A stretch of DNA of 64,000 nucleotides from Odobenus rosmarus divergens (taxonomy: Eukaryota > Chordata > Mammalia > Carnivora > Odobenidae). The notes under the pieces were generated by a model. That model worked only from the letters and a program-made list of their open reading frames with translations, was not told the DNA's origin and made no database searches. The translations under genes and the position numbers were made by a program. Positions within the stretch are counted from its first letter, which is position 1, and each line of letters begins with the position of its first letter. Positions 36,507-49,406 of the stretch are shown here, one piece after another. The stretch covers positions 281,192 through 345,191 of the forward strand of contig NW_004450465.1 in assembly GCF_000321225.1 (NCBI RefSeq), given 5' to 3'.

Positions 36507-37740
36507 ACAGATTCTCGTGACTGTAGTTCCAAACATTACTTGTGAGAAAAGGATGTTCGAATCTACTCCTTTCCAAATGCCGTACATTCTTTCATCACAA
36601 ACATCACACTACGGAGAAATAGAGCAGATCCTGGTAGTGGTGTGACGAATTATCAGGATGACTGCATCAAAACACATTCCCTACCTTCTCTGTATTATGG
36701 CAACAGCATTTCAGATTGTTCCCCAGCAAGCCCAGTATCATGATGTGAGGAGTCAGGGGGATTCAGAGCTGAGCTTGCCAGAAACTACAGCATTGGAGCT
36801 AAAAACTAGGTCATCTTCAGCCCTATGAAATGTGAGGCAGAATCTTAAATACCTTTTAATAAGTGATATAACCCATCCCCTATTTTTAGTATCAGTCCCC
36901 CTATTTCAGTATAAATAATGCTGCCAAGGAAATTTCTGGATAAATATCTTTGTGAACACATTTGAATATGTATATTGGATACATATTATCAGTTTGGTGA
37001 CCATATTATCAAGATGTAGGAGGACTTTTACACAAGTGGGTAACCAAAAGTAGTTGAGCTACAGATGAATTGCAACCAGTGCCCCGCCATTCTTTTTGTC
37101 AATACAATGTCCTTTGAAGTTGCAGCTGAATAGTAAGAGAAAGCCATGAGAAAATAAATAGGTTCAGTTGATGCTATTTTAATATCTACAAGAGTTATGT
37201 TTGGAAGCATATTTAAAGAATGCAGGTTCCCATCAACTTTTACCACCTATGGAGTTAGATCAAAAAATAATAGTTTTTATCTTTAAAACTCCCTCCCTTC
37301 TCCCCCCCAAAAGGCCAAATCTCTCAGGTAATCAATTAGATGGAAGATAAGAGGTGCTTTGAACAGACCATGGGTCTCCACCTAAAAGAGCTGAGAAGAC
37401 TAAAATACCAGTCTTCAAATGATGAAGTGCCTGTTACAAACATAAATTATAGGACTCAGTATGTTCTATCAGAATTCAGTGACTGTCTTGACCTAAATTT
37501 CTGTTGTTATGTAACTTCAAGCGAGCTCAGAATGTAACCCCTAAAATGATATTAGATGGCATAATTCTTTAGTTAAGCATTCTTCGACCATAGAAAAATT
37601 TAAAATTTAGTATAGAAGTGTGTTTAAGAGAATGAAAACAATCTTACTAATGTTTTTGGTTAGATGATACATCTATATAAAATATTACTAATGTTTAAGG
37701 GAACTTGACGTATTAAAATGAGAGATGAGGTAATTCCAAT
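35381..37740. other. Unassigned stretch
   Basis: No supported gene. It contains the (TA)n tract listed next and weak L1M-like text around 36930-37015. Confidence 0.4.
36472..36502. repeat. (TA)n microsatellite
   Basis: An uninterrupted alternating TA run of 31 bp. Confidence 0.97.
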
Positions 37741-37758
37741 TTAAAATGCATAATGCAG

Positions 37759-37990
37759 GGGCGCCTGGGTGGCTCAGTCGTTAAATGTCTGCCTTAGGCT
37801 CAGGTCATGATCCCAGGGTCCTGGGATCGAGCCCCGCATTGGGCTCCCTGCTCAGTGGGAAACCTGCTTCTCCCTCTCCCACTCCCCCTGCTTGTGTTCC
37901 CTCTCTCCCTCTCTCGCCGTGTCTCTCTCTGTCAAATAAATAAATAAAATCTTAAAAAAAGAAAAATAAAGTTTAAAAAATAAATAAAAA
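37759..37990 (+). mobile_element. CanSINE, young
   Basis: Full-length plus-strand copy with head ggggcgcctgggtggctcag, gggatcgagccccgc, a CT body and a long A-rich tail. A 17-bp perfect TSD, taaaatgcataatgcag, lies at 37742-37758 and 37991-38007. It lies about 120 bp upstream of the CLIC1 retrocopy. Confidence 0.96.
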
Positions 37991-38128
37991 TAAAATGCAT
38001 AATGCAGTAGCTGATTTTAACTATTGTTTACTCATATACAATGGGTATAAAAGCTTTGAATATGAAAGAGGATTAAACATTACTATGTTTCTGTGCATTT
38101 TTTTTAAATTTAAAAAAAAAATTTTCAG

Positions 38129-39086
<958 letters not shown>

Positions 39087-39317
39087 GTGTCTCCTGAGAC
39101 TCTGTCTCCCCTCTCCATTTTCTCCACAAAGGCACCAACTGGTTTCCACGTGGTTATCCAAGGGACACACTCCAAAATGGCCAGTGGGCAGAGAATCCTG
39201 GAACATTTGTGCAGGACTGGCTGGGGGGCTGAGGGGAAAAATGGAGAATCTAGGTAAGATTTTTATTGTGGGGTGGTGCGGGTAGGACAATGTATTTCAG
39301 TAATAAAATACAGAATG
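39087..39317 (+). other. 3'UTR and polyadenylation signal of the CLIC1 retrocopy
   Basis: A 231-bp trailer follows the TAA stop. AATAAA at 39302-39307 lies about 11 nt before the A-rich tail, as in a normal mRNA 3' end. The signal is intact, so a transcript from this locus could be terminated by it. Confidence 0.8.
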
Positions 39318-39353
39318 AAAAAATAAATAAATAAAATAAAAAAAGTTTTTCAG

Positions 39354-39699
39354 ATAGATAATGGACATGCTTAAAGAGGAAGTCAAGCAGATTAAATTTA
39401 CAAAATTAATCTAAATATACATAGAAATTGAGTTAACTAAGTCTATAAATGTGATCATACACATTCAAAACTCCCCAAAAAATGGTTATTAAAATTACCC
39501 AAATTTACAAATAGATTAGTAAACCTATAAACTGAATTTAAAAACTTTAGTAGGGTCTTAGATTTTTAACTTTAATCAATTGAGTGCTGAATTTTTAAGC
39601 AAAAGTAAACCTCTGAATAGTCTCTTCCACAAACAAAAGCCACTTTTAGGACAAAAATATTCACATTTAAGAATTGCCACCCGCATTAGCCCCTCCTCA
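39354..39699. other. Unassigned AT-rich stretch
   Basis: Nothing recognised. Confidence 0.4.
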
Positions 39700-40412
39700 C
39701 AATAATTCATTAGGGCTAAGAAATAAAATTTTTAAAAGGAGCTCCTACACATAAATAAGAATAACCCATTAGAAAAATCGGCTAATTTCTAAGGAAATGA
39801 AATATAAACAACCAAAACACATATATGAAAACATACTTAACCTCATTCATAGTTAAAGATAGGGGAAAAAAATCAAAAGTGTGGTCTTATACAATGTCAG
39901 TAGAAGCACTGAGACACAGGCATTCCCAAAAGTCGGTAAAAAGGTAAACTAGAACTACTGTTTTGAAGACAATTTGTCAAAAACTATCATGTTTTAAAAT
40001 GCATATATCTGTGGACTTGATATTTGCACTATCAAGAATTTATCACATATACATATTTGAATGTGTTCAAAAAGGAATTTATTCAAGAATGTCCACTAAG
40101 TATTGTTTGCATTTAAAAAATTGGAATGGCCATCAGTAGAGGACAAGTTAAGTATGTTATTAAATCTATGCAGTGGCTTAGCATACATCCATTCAAAAGA
40201 ACAAAGTAGTCATTTGTGTATTGATATATAAAAAGCTTCAATTACAGTAATTAAAAAATAAATAAGCCAAACACAGAGCAGCTTTATGATATACTCCCAA
40301 TATCTACTGGAAAAAAACAAGATATATATATGTGTGTGTGTGTGTGCATATGCACAGAAGATTTCTGAAAGAATATAAGCACACTTTTAAAGGTCCTTGA
40401 CTATAAGGAAGA
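39700..40412 (+). mobile_element. Old L1 (L1M type) 3' portion
   Basis: Sense text of the diverged ORF2 end and 3'UTR: aaacaaccaaaacacatatatgaa, catacttaacctcattc, tggaatggccatcagtagagg, ctatgcagtggcttagcatac, then gaaagaatataagcac. It is cut by the MLT1 LTR that begins at 40413. A (TG)n run lies at 40331-40346. Confidence 0.65.
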
Positions 40413-40867
40413 TGTATTAGTTTCCTAGGGCTGCTATAACAAAGTACCACAAAATGAGTGGCTTAACGTAACAGAAATTTATTCTCTCGCCGTTCTGGAG
40501 TCAAGAAATCAGAAATCAAAATGGTAGCCAGCTTATTCCATCTGAGGGCAGTGAAGGAGAATCGGTTCCATGCCTTTCTCTAGAATCCAGTGAAGGCTGG
40601 CAATCAATCCTTGCTATTCCTTGGCTGGTAGATGCATCTCTTCTGATCCTGTCTCTAACTTCTCATGACACATCTCTAGGTTTTCACATGGCCTGCTTCT
40701 TTTAAAGACAATAGTCATATTGAAGTAGGTCCCATGCAACTCCAGTAAGATCCCATCTTAATGAATTTCATCTGCAACAGCCTTATTTCCAAATCAGGTC
40801 ACATTCTGAGGTACTGGGGTTATGACTCCAACATAGCTTTTTGGGGAGACAAATTCAATTCATAACA
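40413..40867 (+). mobile_element. MLT1-type solo LTR (ERVL-MaLR)
   Basis: A 455-bp unit starts tgtattagtttcctagggctgc and ends ..caattcataaca, with the TG..CA ends of an LTR. Internal aacagaaatttattctctc, cttccttggctgg-like and cttatttccaaatcaggtcac match MLT1. The flanks gaaga / gaagg fit a 5-bp TSD with one change. No internal viral genes are adjacent. Confidence 0.82.
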
Positions 40868-41119
40868 GAAGGATATATGGCCATCAGAGCTTAGAGAAAA
40901 ACCCAAAAATTGGTTAATAAGACTACTAGTTAAGTGATGCAGGCATGATTAAGTGCTATATGGTCCTGATCCCTTCTAAGATAAACATTTAGACAACAAA
41001 TACCATGCTGTATAAACGGATTGTCCAAATCTCAACATTCAGCATTCAGTTAATTTTAATGATGTTTCCCTCCCTCAGACTTCCTTTCGGTTGAAACAAG
41101 CATGAAGTAAAAAACTCAA
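40868..41119. other. Unassigned stretch
   Basis: Nothing recognised. Confidence 0.4.
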
Positions 41120-41350
41120 TTTCTCTCAAATGGTATTTTTATTTCATAGAGTCCCAGAAACGAAAGGGCCTTTAGAGATCTTTTTGTATATGCCTGCCGT
41201 GTTTGACCATATCTTCAGCAAAAGGCCAGTCTCTGCTTGAACGTCTGTAGGAAGGATGAACCCACTGCTCCTCAGAGCAGCCCTTTCTGTGCCAGGATAT
41301 TCTTGATGGTTAGAAAGCAGACACTGAGCCGTATTCTGCCTCCCTAAAAT
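41120..41350. repeat. Possible CR1/L3-type LINE remnant
   Basis: The text ccagaaacgaaagggcctttagagatc, then cagcccttt and cttgatggttagaaag resembles the 3' region of ancient CR1-like LINEs. This is tentative. Confidence 0.35.
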
Positions 41351-42554
41351 TTTCACCATTATGTCTTTGGTCAGCCATCTGAGCTTTGCAAAATTGCATA
41401 TATATTTAATATTTTATATTTTAAATTATACATACCATATATATGTGTAAGCATATATTTTATAAAACGTCCTAAAATATACTTTTAAATATATGAAAAA
41501 TGGATTTATATTCATTTAAGCTACCAAAATATCTGGGGACATCTTTGGGCTCTATTCCATGTCTTACCTGAGTGGCAATTATAACCCAATTTCTTAGAGG
41601 TAAATAGCAAAAATCAAAATTATAGAACTAATAATTAGATAAAGGAAAAGTAGTGCGGCCAGCAGAAGCCGACATGAAAGCAAAGGCATTGAGAAATAGC
41701 CATCAGCTATTGAAAAAACAATTAGGTGGCCATACTCTCTCTGATACCGATTCTTGCAAATACATTTCCCAGCCGAAAATGCTCATCATGTAATTTGATT
41801 AACATTTTTATAAGAAAATACCCAATAGAAATATAAATTCAACAACTTTTCTTTGAAAACTCGAGTCTTTTTGCCAGGATGTTCCTAAAGAGATATATTC
41901 TCCTGGGGAGAATGGGGAAAAGAAAGCAAGCAAGTCCATGTACATAAGAAAGAGCTAAAAGCTTTGAAAATAATAGGGGGGATTTTGTGGGAATTTTGCC
42001 AAGAAATCTCTTCAAAAACTTAAATGCTTTAGGCAGCTTGGACAAGGCGTGGATTCTGCGTATGAAGGGATTCCACAAAATTGTGACAAATTGTTCCATT
42101 CACAGTTACTCTGCCAGATTTTGTCACACACTCTGAGAGACGTTAATAATTTATGTCAGCTTGTCATTCCTTCACAAAATACTCCCTTCACCCAAATAAA
42201 TAGGCTCGTTTGAGGCTACAATGGCCATCTTTGTCTAAGAAATACTCGCTCAATTTGTAGATACACACTGTTTGCTTGGGGTATCAATTCACACAAAAAC
42301 CACAATGATGCTTCTTTGGAAATACGAAATATCTCCAGAGTTCCCAGAGGTGCTGCAGGAAAGGGCAATCCTGAGTCACTGGGACTGTCAGCAACTGCCA
42401 GAAAATCAAACCTAAGATACTAAGAGGAAGTTCTAATAAGACAAATGGAGCTCAGCATCAAAGTCATTTGGCCACCCAGTTGTGCAGGGAGGTAACTCAG
42501 AAAAGTGAGTGTCTAAATTTACCCTCTTTCCTTCATTGATTGTAAAGGATAACA
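41351..42554. other. Unassigned, AT-rich at 41397-41500
   Basis: Low-complexity A/T words (atatatt, ttttaaa). No gene is visible. Confidence 0.4.
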
Positions 42555-42570
42555 CTTCTTCATTACTTCT

Positions 42571-42761
42571 TTTTTTTTTTAAGAGTTTATTTATTGATTT
42601 GTCAGAGAGAGAGAGAGAGAAAACACAAGGAGGGGGAGGGGCAGAAGGAGAAGCAGGCTCCCCGCTGAGCAGGGAGCCCGATGGGGGACTCGATTCCAGG
42701 ACCCTGGGATCATGACCTGAGCCAAAGGCAGATGCTTAACTGACAGAGCCACTCAGGCGTC
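42571..42761 (-). mobile_element. CanSINE, young
   Basis: Full-length minus-strand copy from the T tail to gagccactcaggcgtc. A 16-bp perfect TSD, cttcttcattacttct, lies at 42555-42570 and 42762-42777 (boundary base shared). Confidence 0.95.
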
Positions 42762-42777
42762 CTTCTTCATTACTTCT

Positions 42778-44479
42778 ATAATTTAAAGAATCTCCCCATG
42801 ATAATTAAGGCCTTGAAGTGATAACCTCCCAGAAAAAAAAAGTATCACTTAAAATATAAAAATCCTACCTTTCCAATAATATTTGTGGCTGACTTGTGGT
42901 AAAAACTAATGGCGAGGCCATCGGTGAGCACATTAATGATGCAGCTGTCTGGATAAGCAACACAGAGTTATGGGTTTCTTCTGCTGTGCTCCAATAAGAT
43001 GTTCTTACCAGGAAATAGGTGATTCAATTCCTGGCAGGGTGAGCAGTTTATTGCCAAAGGTAAGTTTACTCAGCATTAAAAAGAGGCACTATTGCTTAGC
43101 TCTTTCTAGAATTCACATTTCAAAAATGGTTTGTGGGTTCCTTCCTTGTTTTTCCCTTAGCAATGATTTTTGTAGCATTACTCATAGCTGTAATGTTTAG
43201 AACAAAATAAAACCCGGAAAGAATGTAAAAGATTAGATACCTTAGTAAAGTCGTGGTGAAAAGAGGGAGTACCTGCATCAGGATATCCACTAAATTCTAT
43301 TTAGAGCCTCCCACAGGACACTGCAGTCGGTAGCTGATGGAAGTCCTATTTATCTGGAGGTATGCACACTTCGTTTGCTCACAAATTGCCAAAACATCTA
43401 TTTTAGCACAATCGTGTCGCCAAGCTCATTGTAACCTGCCCTTACTAATTTCACTACGGGCTCAAGGATTGGGTTTTCTCCTCTTGGACTGAACATTCTG
43501 CTGTTCTTCTAAGAAATACTTTCCAAATATTGTCTCTCACTTGATTGTACCCAGCGAGAGCTGGTTTGAGACTGGGTTTTGCAACATCAGGGGTGTTACC
43601 CAACAATGGCTAATTTGGGGTTTGGTGTTGGCGTCGTGGCCTATAAGAACATAGAGGGTTGCCACTTTTCCAAGTTTTCCTAACCGACTGGCGACGCCTC
43701 CTGAAACAAGAATCCCTGTTTTTCAAGAATTGCCCCCCTCCCACCACTACCACCACCTTCCGGCAGGGTGGCCTGTGAGACTTAATTAAAACCTGTTATT
43801 TCCACACTGCCAAACAAGGAGACTTGAAGACTCACCAGTCACCTTGCCACTTACTCTGTCAGAGACCTGGGCAAGCAGAGGGGGATAAGGAGTTTTATCC
43901 ACCTGCAGCCTATCTTCTTTATTTGGGAGGGGAAAAAAAGAGCCCACAATATTCCTTCACCACTCGCATCCTTCTTCCATGGCTCGGTTCCCTCTTTTCT
44001 CTCCACGCCAAGAAACCTTGTAGCTCGAAGTTCTTTCAGTCCTTGCGCCTCATGCTCTGTAGGTCTATCTCAAGACTCCAGTTCCATTTTATTCCTTCAC
44101 AGGCTTGGTGTACGTGTTGTATCCATGTGTAATTTACATGAGCCATAATTCGTTAGCTCTACAACTCCTTTGATTGCAAGACGCATCATTATTTTATCTA
44201 CCACTAAAAAGAATGAAAATGCTGCCAATTTAAAAATCTACGCGCACCATCATGCATATGATACGTTCTAACTTCAGAAATATTGAGCTGTGAAAAAAAA
44301 TATTTATCTTTGAATTGATGAACTATGGTAATTTAAGGCAAAAAGAAAAGAGAAGAGCTTTAAATATCCTTATAAAGGCATTAATATAACTGCCAGCTTT
44401 CTCCCATTTTGGTTTCCTGATTATCTATAGTCCTGCCTCTCTCTTCCTTCTCTTGATTTCTTTATTAACCAACAAAAAA
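42778..44479. other. Unassigned stretch
   Basis: No supported gene. A frame of 102 codons at 43824-44132 shows no domain or repeat signal. Confidence 0.4.
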
Positions 44480-45041
44480 AAGCCCTACTATGTGCAGGTC
44501 CTACGGTTGGTGTTAGGGCCACTAAGTAAACAAGAGATGGTCTTTGTGCTCAAGATGCTTTTGGTTTGGTGCACGGATACAAAAAGCTGCTAAGAATTAC
44601 AATAGAGTGACTGTCACTCTACTAGACAGAGCACAGAACCCTACAGGAGCAGCGAAGGGGGACCTGACCCAGTCCAGCATAGGTGATGGAGAGCACTCCA
44701 GAAAGGCAGCATCTGAGCCAAGATCTCAAAAACAAACAAGAACATTTGGCCATTCAAAGGGACAAAGCAGATGAGGAAAAGAGAGATACTCAGGTGAAGA
44801 AAGGAGAGATACTCAGGTGAAGAAAACACCCTAGGCAGCAAGAGAGAGATCAGCATTGTGTTCTGGCAAATGCAAAGTGTTCCACAAGACTGCAGGACAG
44901 GAAGAAGTGAGGTGAGCTAAGAGCAGCCCCCTTAATGGCCTTGTCTACTGTGCAGAGGAGATGGAAATTGGTTCTGAGGACACGGTGAACCAGCAAAAGG
45001 CTTAAGTTTAAAAGGGCAAGATCAATGAAACCCTTTCTTTT
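44480..45041 (-). repeat. LINE L2 3' region (antisense)
   Basis: Reverse-complement L2 words: cctactatgtgcaggtcctacgg, gagccaagatctcaaaaac, gcaaatgcaaagtgttcc, then atggccttgtctactgtgc. A 23-bp tandem pair (gagagatactcaggtgaag) lies at 44781-44826. It is split at the right by a CanSINE. Confidence 0.6.
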
Positions 45042-45243
45042 TTTTTTTTTTTTTTAAAGATTTTATTTATTTATTTGACAGAGAGAGAGAGAGCACAGGT
45101 AGGCAGAGCGGCAGGCAGAGGGAGAGGGAGAAGCGGACCCCCCCGCTGAGCAGGGAGCCCGATGTGGGGCTCGATCCCAGGACCCAGGGATCATGACCTG
45201 AGCTGAAGGCAGACGCTTAAAGACTGAGCCACCCAGGTGCCCC
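45042..45243 (-). mobile_element. CanSINE, young
   Basis: Full-length minus-strand copy (T18 tail, agcagggagcccgatgtgg, gagccacccaggtgcccc). A 15-bp TSD, gaaaccctttctttt, lies at 45027-45041 and 45244-45258. Confidence 0.95.
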
Positions 45244-45259
45244 GAAACCCTTTCTTTTA

Positions 45260-46020
45260 ACGTGTCTTACCTTCATTTTGTGAGGATCAAATTAATGAGG
45301 AATAATAATCTGGATCTTCCCTCTGCCTTGGCTTCTGAAGTTGCACCATGATTGCACTGGATAACCACTTTTGCCTTTTCCTTCTGGAGATGCCTATCTA
45401 TCTGTTTTGATTCATTTTCTTTAGTACTTTATAATTTTTCCCTCTAATATCTCTTTCTGAAAGTTTCACCAGTTAGATATTGGCTTCCTAGACTCATCTT
45501 CTGTGATTTTTATCTTCTTCAAAATTTCCATCTCCTCGTCTTATGGTTCTACTTCTGGGAACATTCCTAGAATTTATCTTTCAACCCTACTACTCATATT
45601 TTTATGGGAGGAACAGCACTATCATATTTTGAATTTCTAAGAACTCTATTGGGTTTTTTTCTTTACAGCAATCTGTTATTGTTTATGGACTTAATAGCTT
45701 CCCAAGAATAGTCCTCCCAAAGAATATTAATAAGCAGTTAAGCATTTACATGATCCTGGCATTATCTCTATTTTCTTCTTTTTCACTGTTTCCACCTTAT
45801 TTACTTTGGTTCCTTTCTCCATGATGAGTATTCCCCTTAATTTTCTGGTGACCCAAGGTTGTTTTTTTCAGTTAAGAGTGGAACTTTCAAATCTGAGTGG
45901 CAGCTCAGTGCACACATGCAAGGTTAGTGGACTCCCCCTCGGGGAGGTCTTGTAGAGAGCTGGCCATTTCATCAGGGCTTCCCAACCTCTGGTCTATAGG
46001 GGTCTTTCTTCTGGTGACTC
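45260..46020. repeat. Ancient dispersed repeat, family not identified
   Basis: The CT-rich text (tctctttctgaaagtttcacc, ttccatctcctcgtcttatgg, tcctttctccatgatgagta, cttctggtgactcag) is reminiscent of a widespread old mammalian repeat, but I cannot name it with confidence. It is noncoding. Confidence 0.35.
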
Positions 46021-49000
46021 AGTTTTTCTGGAAAAGTAACCTTCCAATCTTTTGTCTTTGGGCAGCATCCTAGCTGTATGGGGAAAAAGGGACTGTGGGA
46101 TCAAACCATTCTAGAAGTTTCTAATAAGAACAGACTTTTATTAGTTCCCTTCTGTTGAGCCATCCATCACCACGCCAGGTGTCATCACTCATCCGTCACC
46201 TTCACTCATCCGTCACTACGCCTGGTGTCTTCAGATCACCAGCCACTCTCGTGCAGTTTCTCTAGTTAATAAATGATGCTCTGGTCTCTTGTGGTAATAA
46301 TGGGCCAAGTGTGGGAGGTGTTGTAGGCATGAATGTTCTGTTCATGGCAGGCCCTGGGGAATCGGAAGAACCTGTTAGGGTTCCATTCCTTGGGGAGAGG
46401 ACCAACTTAGATAACTTTACCACCCACTCCTCAGTCCATCCTCATTCCTCAACCCTCCATCTACCACAATGGCTACTTCTGGGAGGTAAGCCTCTCCGGG
46501 GTTCTCAGTGTGAACTGCTTTTACCACAGTTACTAAGCTACCTGCATGGGCATGAGGTCTGGATTCCTCTGCCTTAACAAATCAATGTCCACACTTTCAT
46601 CCACTTTCTATCCCTCAGTGATTTGTTCAAATAGCTTGCCTGCTGAAGCCCTCTTCTCTTTTCTTTGTCCTTTTAGGTGTATAGCCTTTTATTCATGTAA
46701 ATTTAGTGGGGGCTTGGGAGAGAGAGGGGAAAAACATGTGAGTTCAATCTGCCTTCTTTAACTGAATACTGTATTTGCAATTTAGATTTGCAATGTTTTA
46801 GCTCAAATAATTCCTTAGGCTCATGTATGAAATAAACATAATTTCTGGACCATAAATCAATAAGCGTGATATGAACATTATGTGAGCCATAATGAAAAAT
46901 TAAAAAAATTAAAGTCTGCAGTCATAGTTCCTAGCTAACACCTACTCTCTGCTTTCTTCTATTTTTATACTGTTTTTTGACCTCAGTTAAATTTTCTAAA
47001 GTCCTAAGCCGAGATGGAATAATAAGATGTCAGGAAAACTTGACCCCAGGCATCTCTCTCTTGCGATCCCAACTTTCTCACTTATGATCCCTCAGATACT
47101 TTCACCAATACTTTAGGGAATTTACACACACAACTGCAAAGTTTGGCAGATTTTTAATCTAGATGAAGGTCAACGTTTCCACTCCCAGTTCAGAGAACAT
47201 ATCTTTATTACTTTTGTACATTTGGCACAGCACAACTGAACCAACAACTAAGATTTTTTTAAAATTCTGCACTTTGCAGTAGGTTCAGTTGGTTAATCGG
47301 ATACTTATATTCTCCCGCTTGATTGTTTGATTCCTTCTTTTTTCCTTGTAACCTTCTCAACAAATGCATTCTCCACCAGACAAGACCTGGAGAGATTCTC
47401 AAACACTAAGCATTTAAAAATATAGTAGGTATCCTCCTTAAGGAGGGAAGCCATTTTATTTAAAATGTCTTGATAAACCTTTGGTGTGGATAAGAGCCTG
47501 AGGGCATGAAAAAGGCTGGCACCAAAGAAATAAGGATATCTCAGCATGTTGCCAACAAGAATTTAGAAGCTTGCAAAGACAGGAGGGAGCACACAAAGGG
47601 GATTTCTAAATCACTCTGCATAGGAATTTGAGGATAGGAAAGAATATGGCTTTGCAAAGGAGCAAAAAATAAGACTTTTTTTTTAAGAATAAGACTTTTA
47701 ATTATAGGGGTGTCTAATATTCAAATATGTGTATATGTACATGTCACAATAAATATGTATTTTTAATATTTATTAACATATATAATACAATGTATATTTA
47801 ATTAATATATATGTCAAAATAAATCCCATTCATTTCCAAACACCTTCAGAAAAGACACGCAAACGCCTTGATTTAGGTGGGTTTCCTAAGGGGGTTAGAG
47901 TGAACTGAGCAAGGAAGAATGTTGAGTTTGGCATGGTACAAAATAGAGGTGGCAGATGAGGAACAGCAGAGTAAACCAGGAACTGAAGGGAAAAAAAAAG
48001 TAGCAGACACAAGAGCTCCAAACTAGCAGTGGCCCGGAAAACTGTAAATCATCTCCCCCCGAAAATCCACGGAGAGACAGGAAGGAACTCAAGGTTCCCA
48101 CTCTAAATTCTTAATACATCAGCTGACATCTGGGTTAGTTTTATGCAATGTCTCAGAGCCTAAAAAAAGGTAAGCATGTAGCTTGCTGGAGGATGCTGCG
48201 TCTTAATACTCTATCTGCTTTGAGGAGGACCAAATGGCAAAAGTACTTAACCTAAGTAAGGACACAATAGAATGCCTCAGGAAATCCCCTTTGCTGAAAG
48301 TGTCCCCGGGGTAAATTGGGGCAGGGAGAAGTGGTAAGGTGGAAGGAATGTAAGTATCAGGTGGGAGATCAGGCTGGATGGCCCCCAAGGTTCTTTAAGA
48401 TCCTGAGAGTCTATGGTTCTAGGAGCTAAGCAGACTCAGACCATTCCAATTTTCCTCAGATGTAACTAAAGTCAAACTGATGTTATGTATATGCCTCAAA
48501 GCTCTCTTAGTAAAGTTCAGCCACACCACATGGTAGTCCTTATTCTTGTTCAAGCCGCTGGTGGGGAAATGGAGGTCTTGCAAAAACCGTTCCAGTATTT
48601 CCTGTTGGATAGGTTCTGTTGTTCTCTAAAAACACCAAAAGGAGAAATGAACAGAGTCGAAAGTGGAAAAGCTTCCAAAACCAGGAGGAGGTGGGCCAGC
48701 TTGGAAGAGTAGGATCAGCCTCTTACCCAGAGGTCTCCTCCCGGTCTGGACCAGGTTTTTGTGTCTGAGAAAGGGGTCGGCATGCTAAATTATTATTTGT
48801 ATATGTGATGCTTTCTCATAAGCTCCCTCCGGAGACTTGCATTTTAATTCAAGATGCTGCTTTATTTTAGGGGTAAATCAGTAAAAAGGGTCGGCACTAA
48901 CCTGTCATTTTCCTCTTCTATTTTAAAGCTCTCTGTGCCTGGGAGTTAACTTCTCCCAAAACAAGCATTTGGAAAATTCCTGGTTAGGCCGCCTGCTTGC

Positions 49001-49251
49001 TTTGTGAATGATATTTGTGGTCAGCTCTAACATATATAGCTGCCTTCTTCGTATTGCTGTCTTTTTCATGCATGTTTTTCTTATTTTGGCATTTTTTTAT
49101 GGAAGTGATTAAATATTATTTGGTTTCAAGCTGGTGTAGAAATTGTAGAGATGTAGAAAATCCTCTCTAGCTGAAATCCAACATACACATACCCTCACAA
49201 TCATCAACACACACACATAGGCATGCAGCATTCCTAAAGTATGCTGGGTGG
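46021..49251. other. Unassigned; small duplication and AT-rich tract
   Basis: An imperfect two-copy repeat of about 40 bp (catc..gtcac, acgccnggtgtc) lies at 46161-46235. AT-rich DNA lies at 47725-47820. No frame has a recognisable domain, and no secure repeat is seen. Confidence 0.4.
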
Positions 49252-49406
49252 CTTTCCTTCCTTCCTCCCTTCCCTTTCCCTCTTTTCTTTCTTTGTTTCT
49301 TTGTTTCTTCTTTCTTTCTTTCTTCTTTCTTTCTTCCTTTCTTTCTTTCTTTCTTCTTTCTTTCCTTCTTTCTTTCTTTCTTTTCTTTCTTTCTCTCTTT
49401 CTTTCT
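49252..49406. repeat. Polypyrimidine tract, (CTTT)n-rich
   Basis: About 155 bp of almost pure C/T, with only two G interruptions (tttgttt), built from cttt and cttcttt units. A minus-strand frame over it is a Lys/Glu/Arg repeat artefact. Confidence 0.96.
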
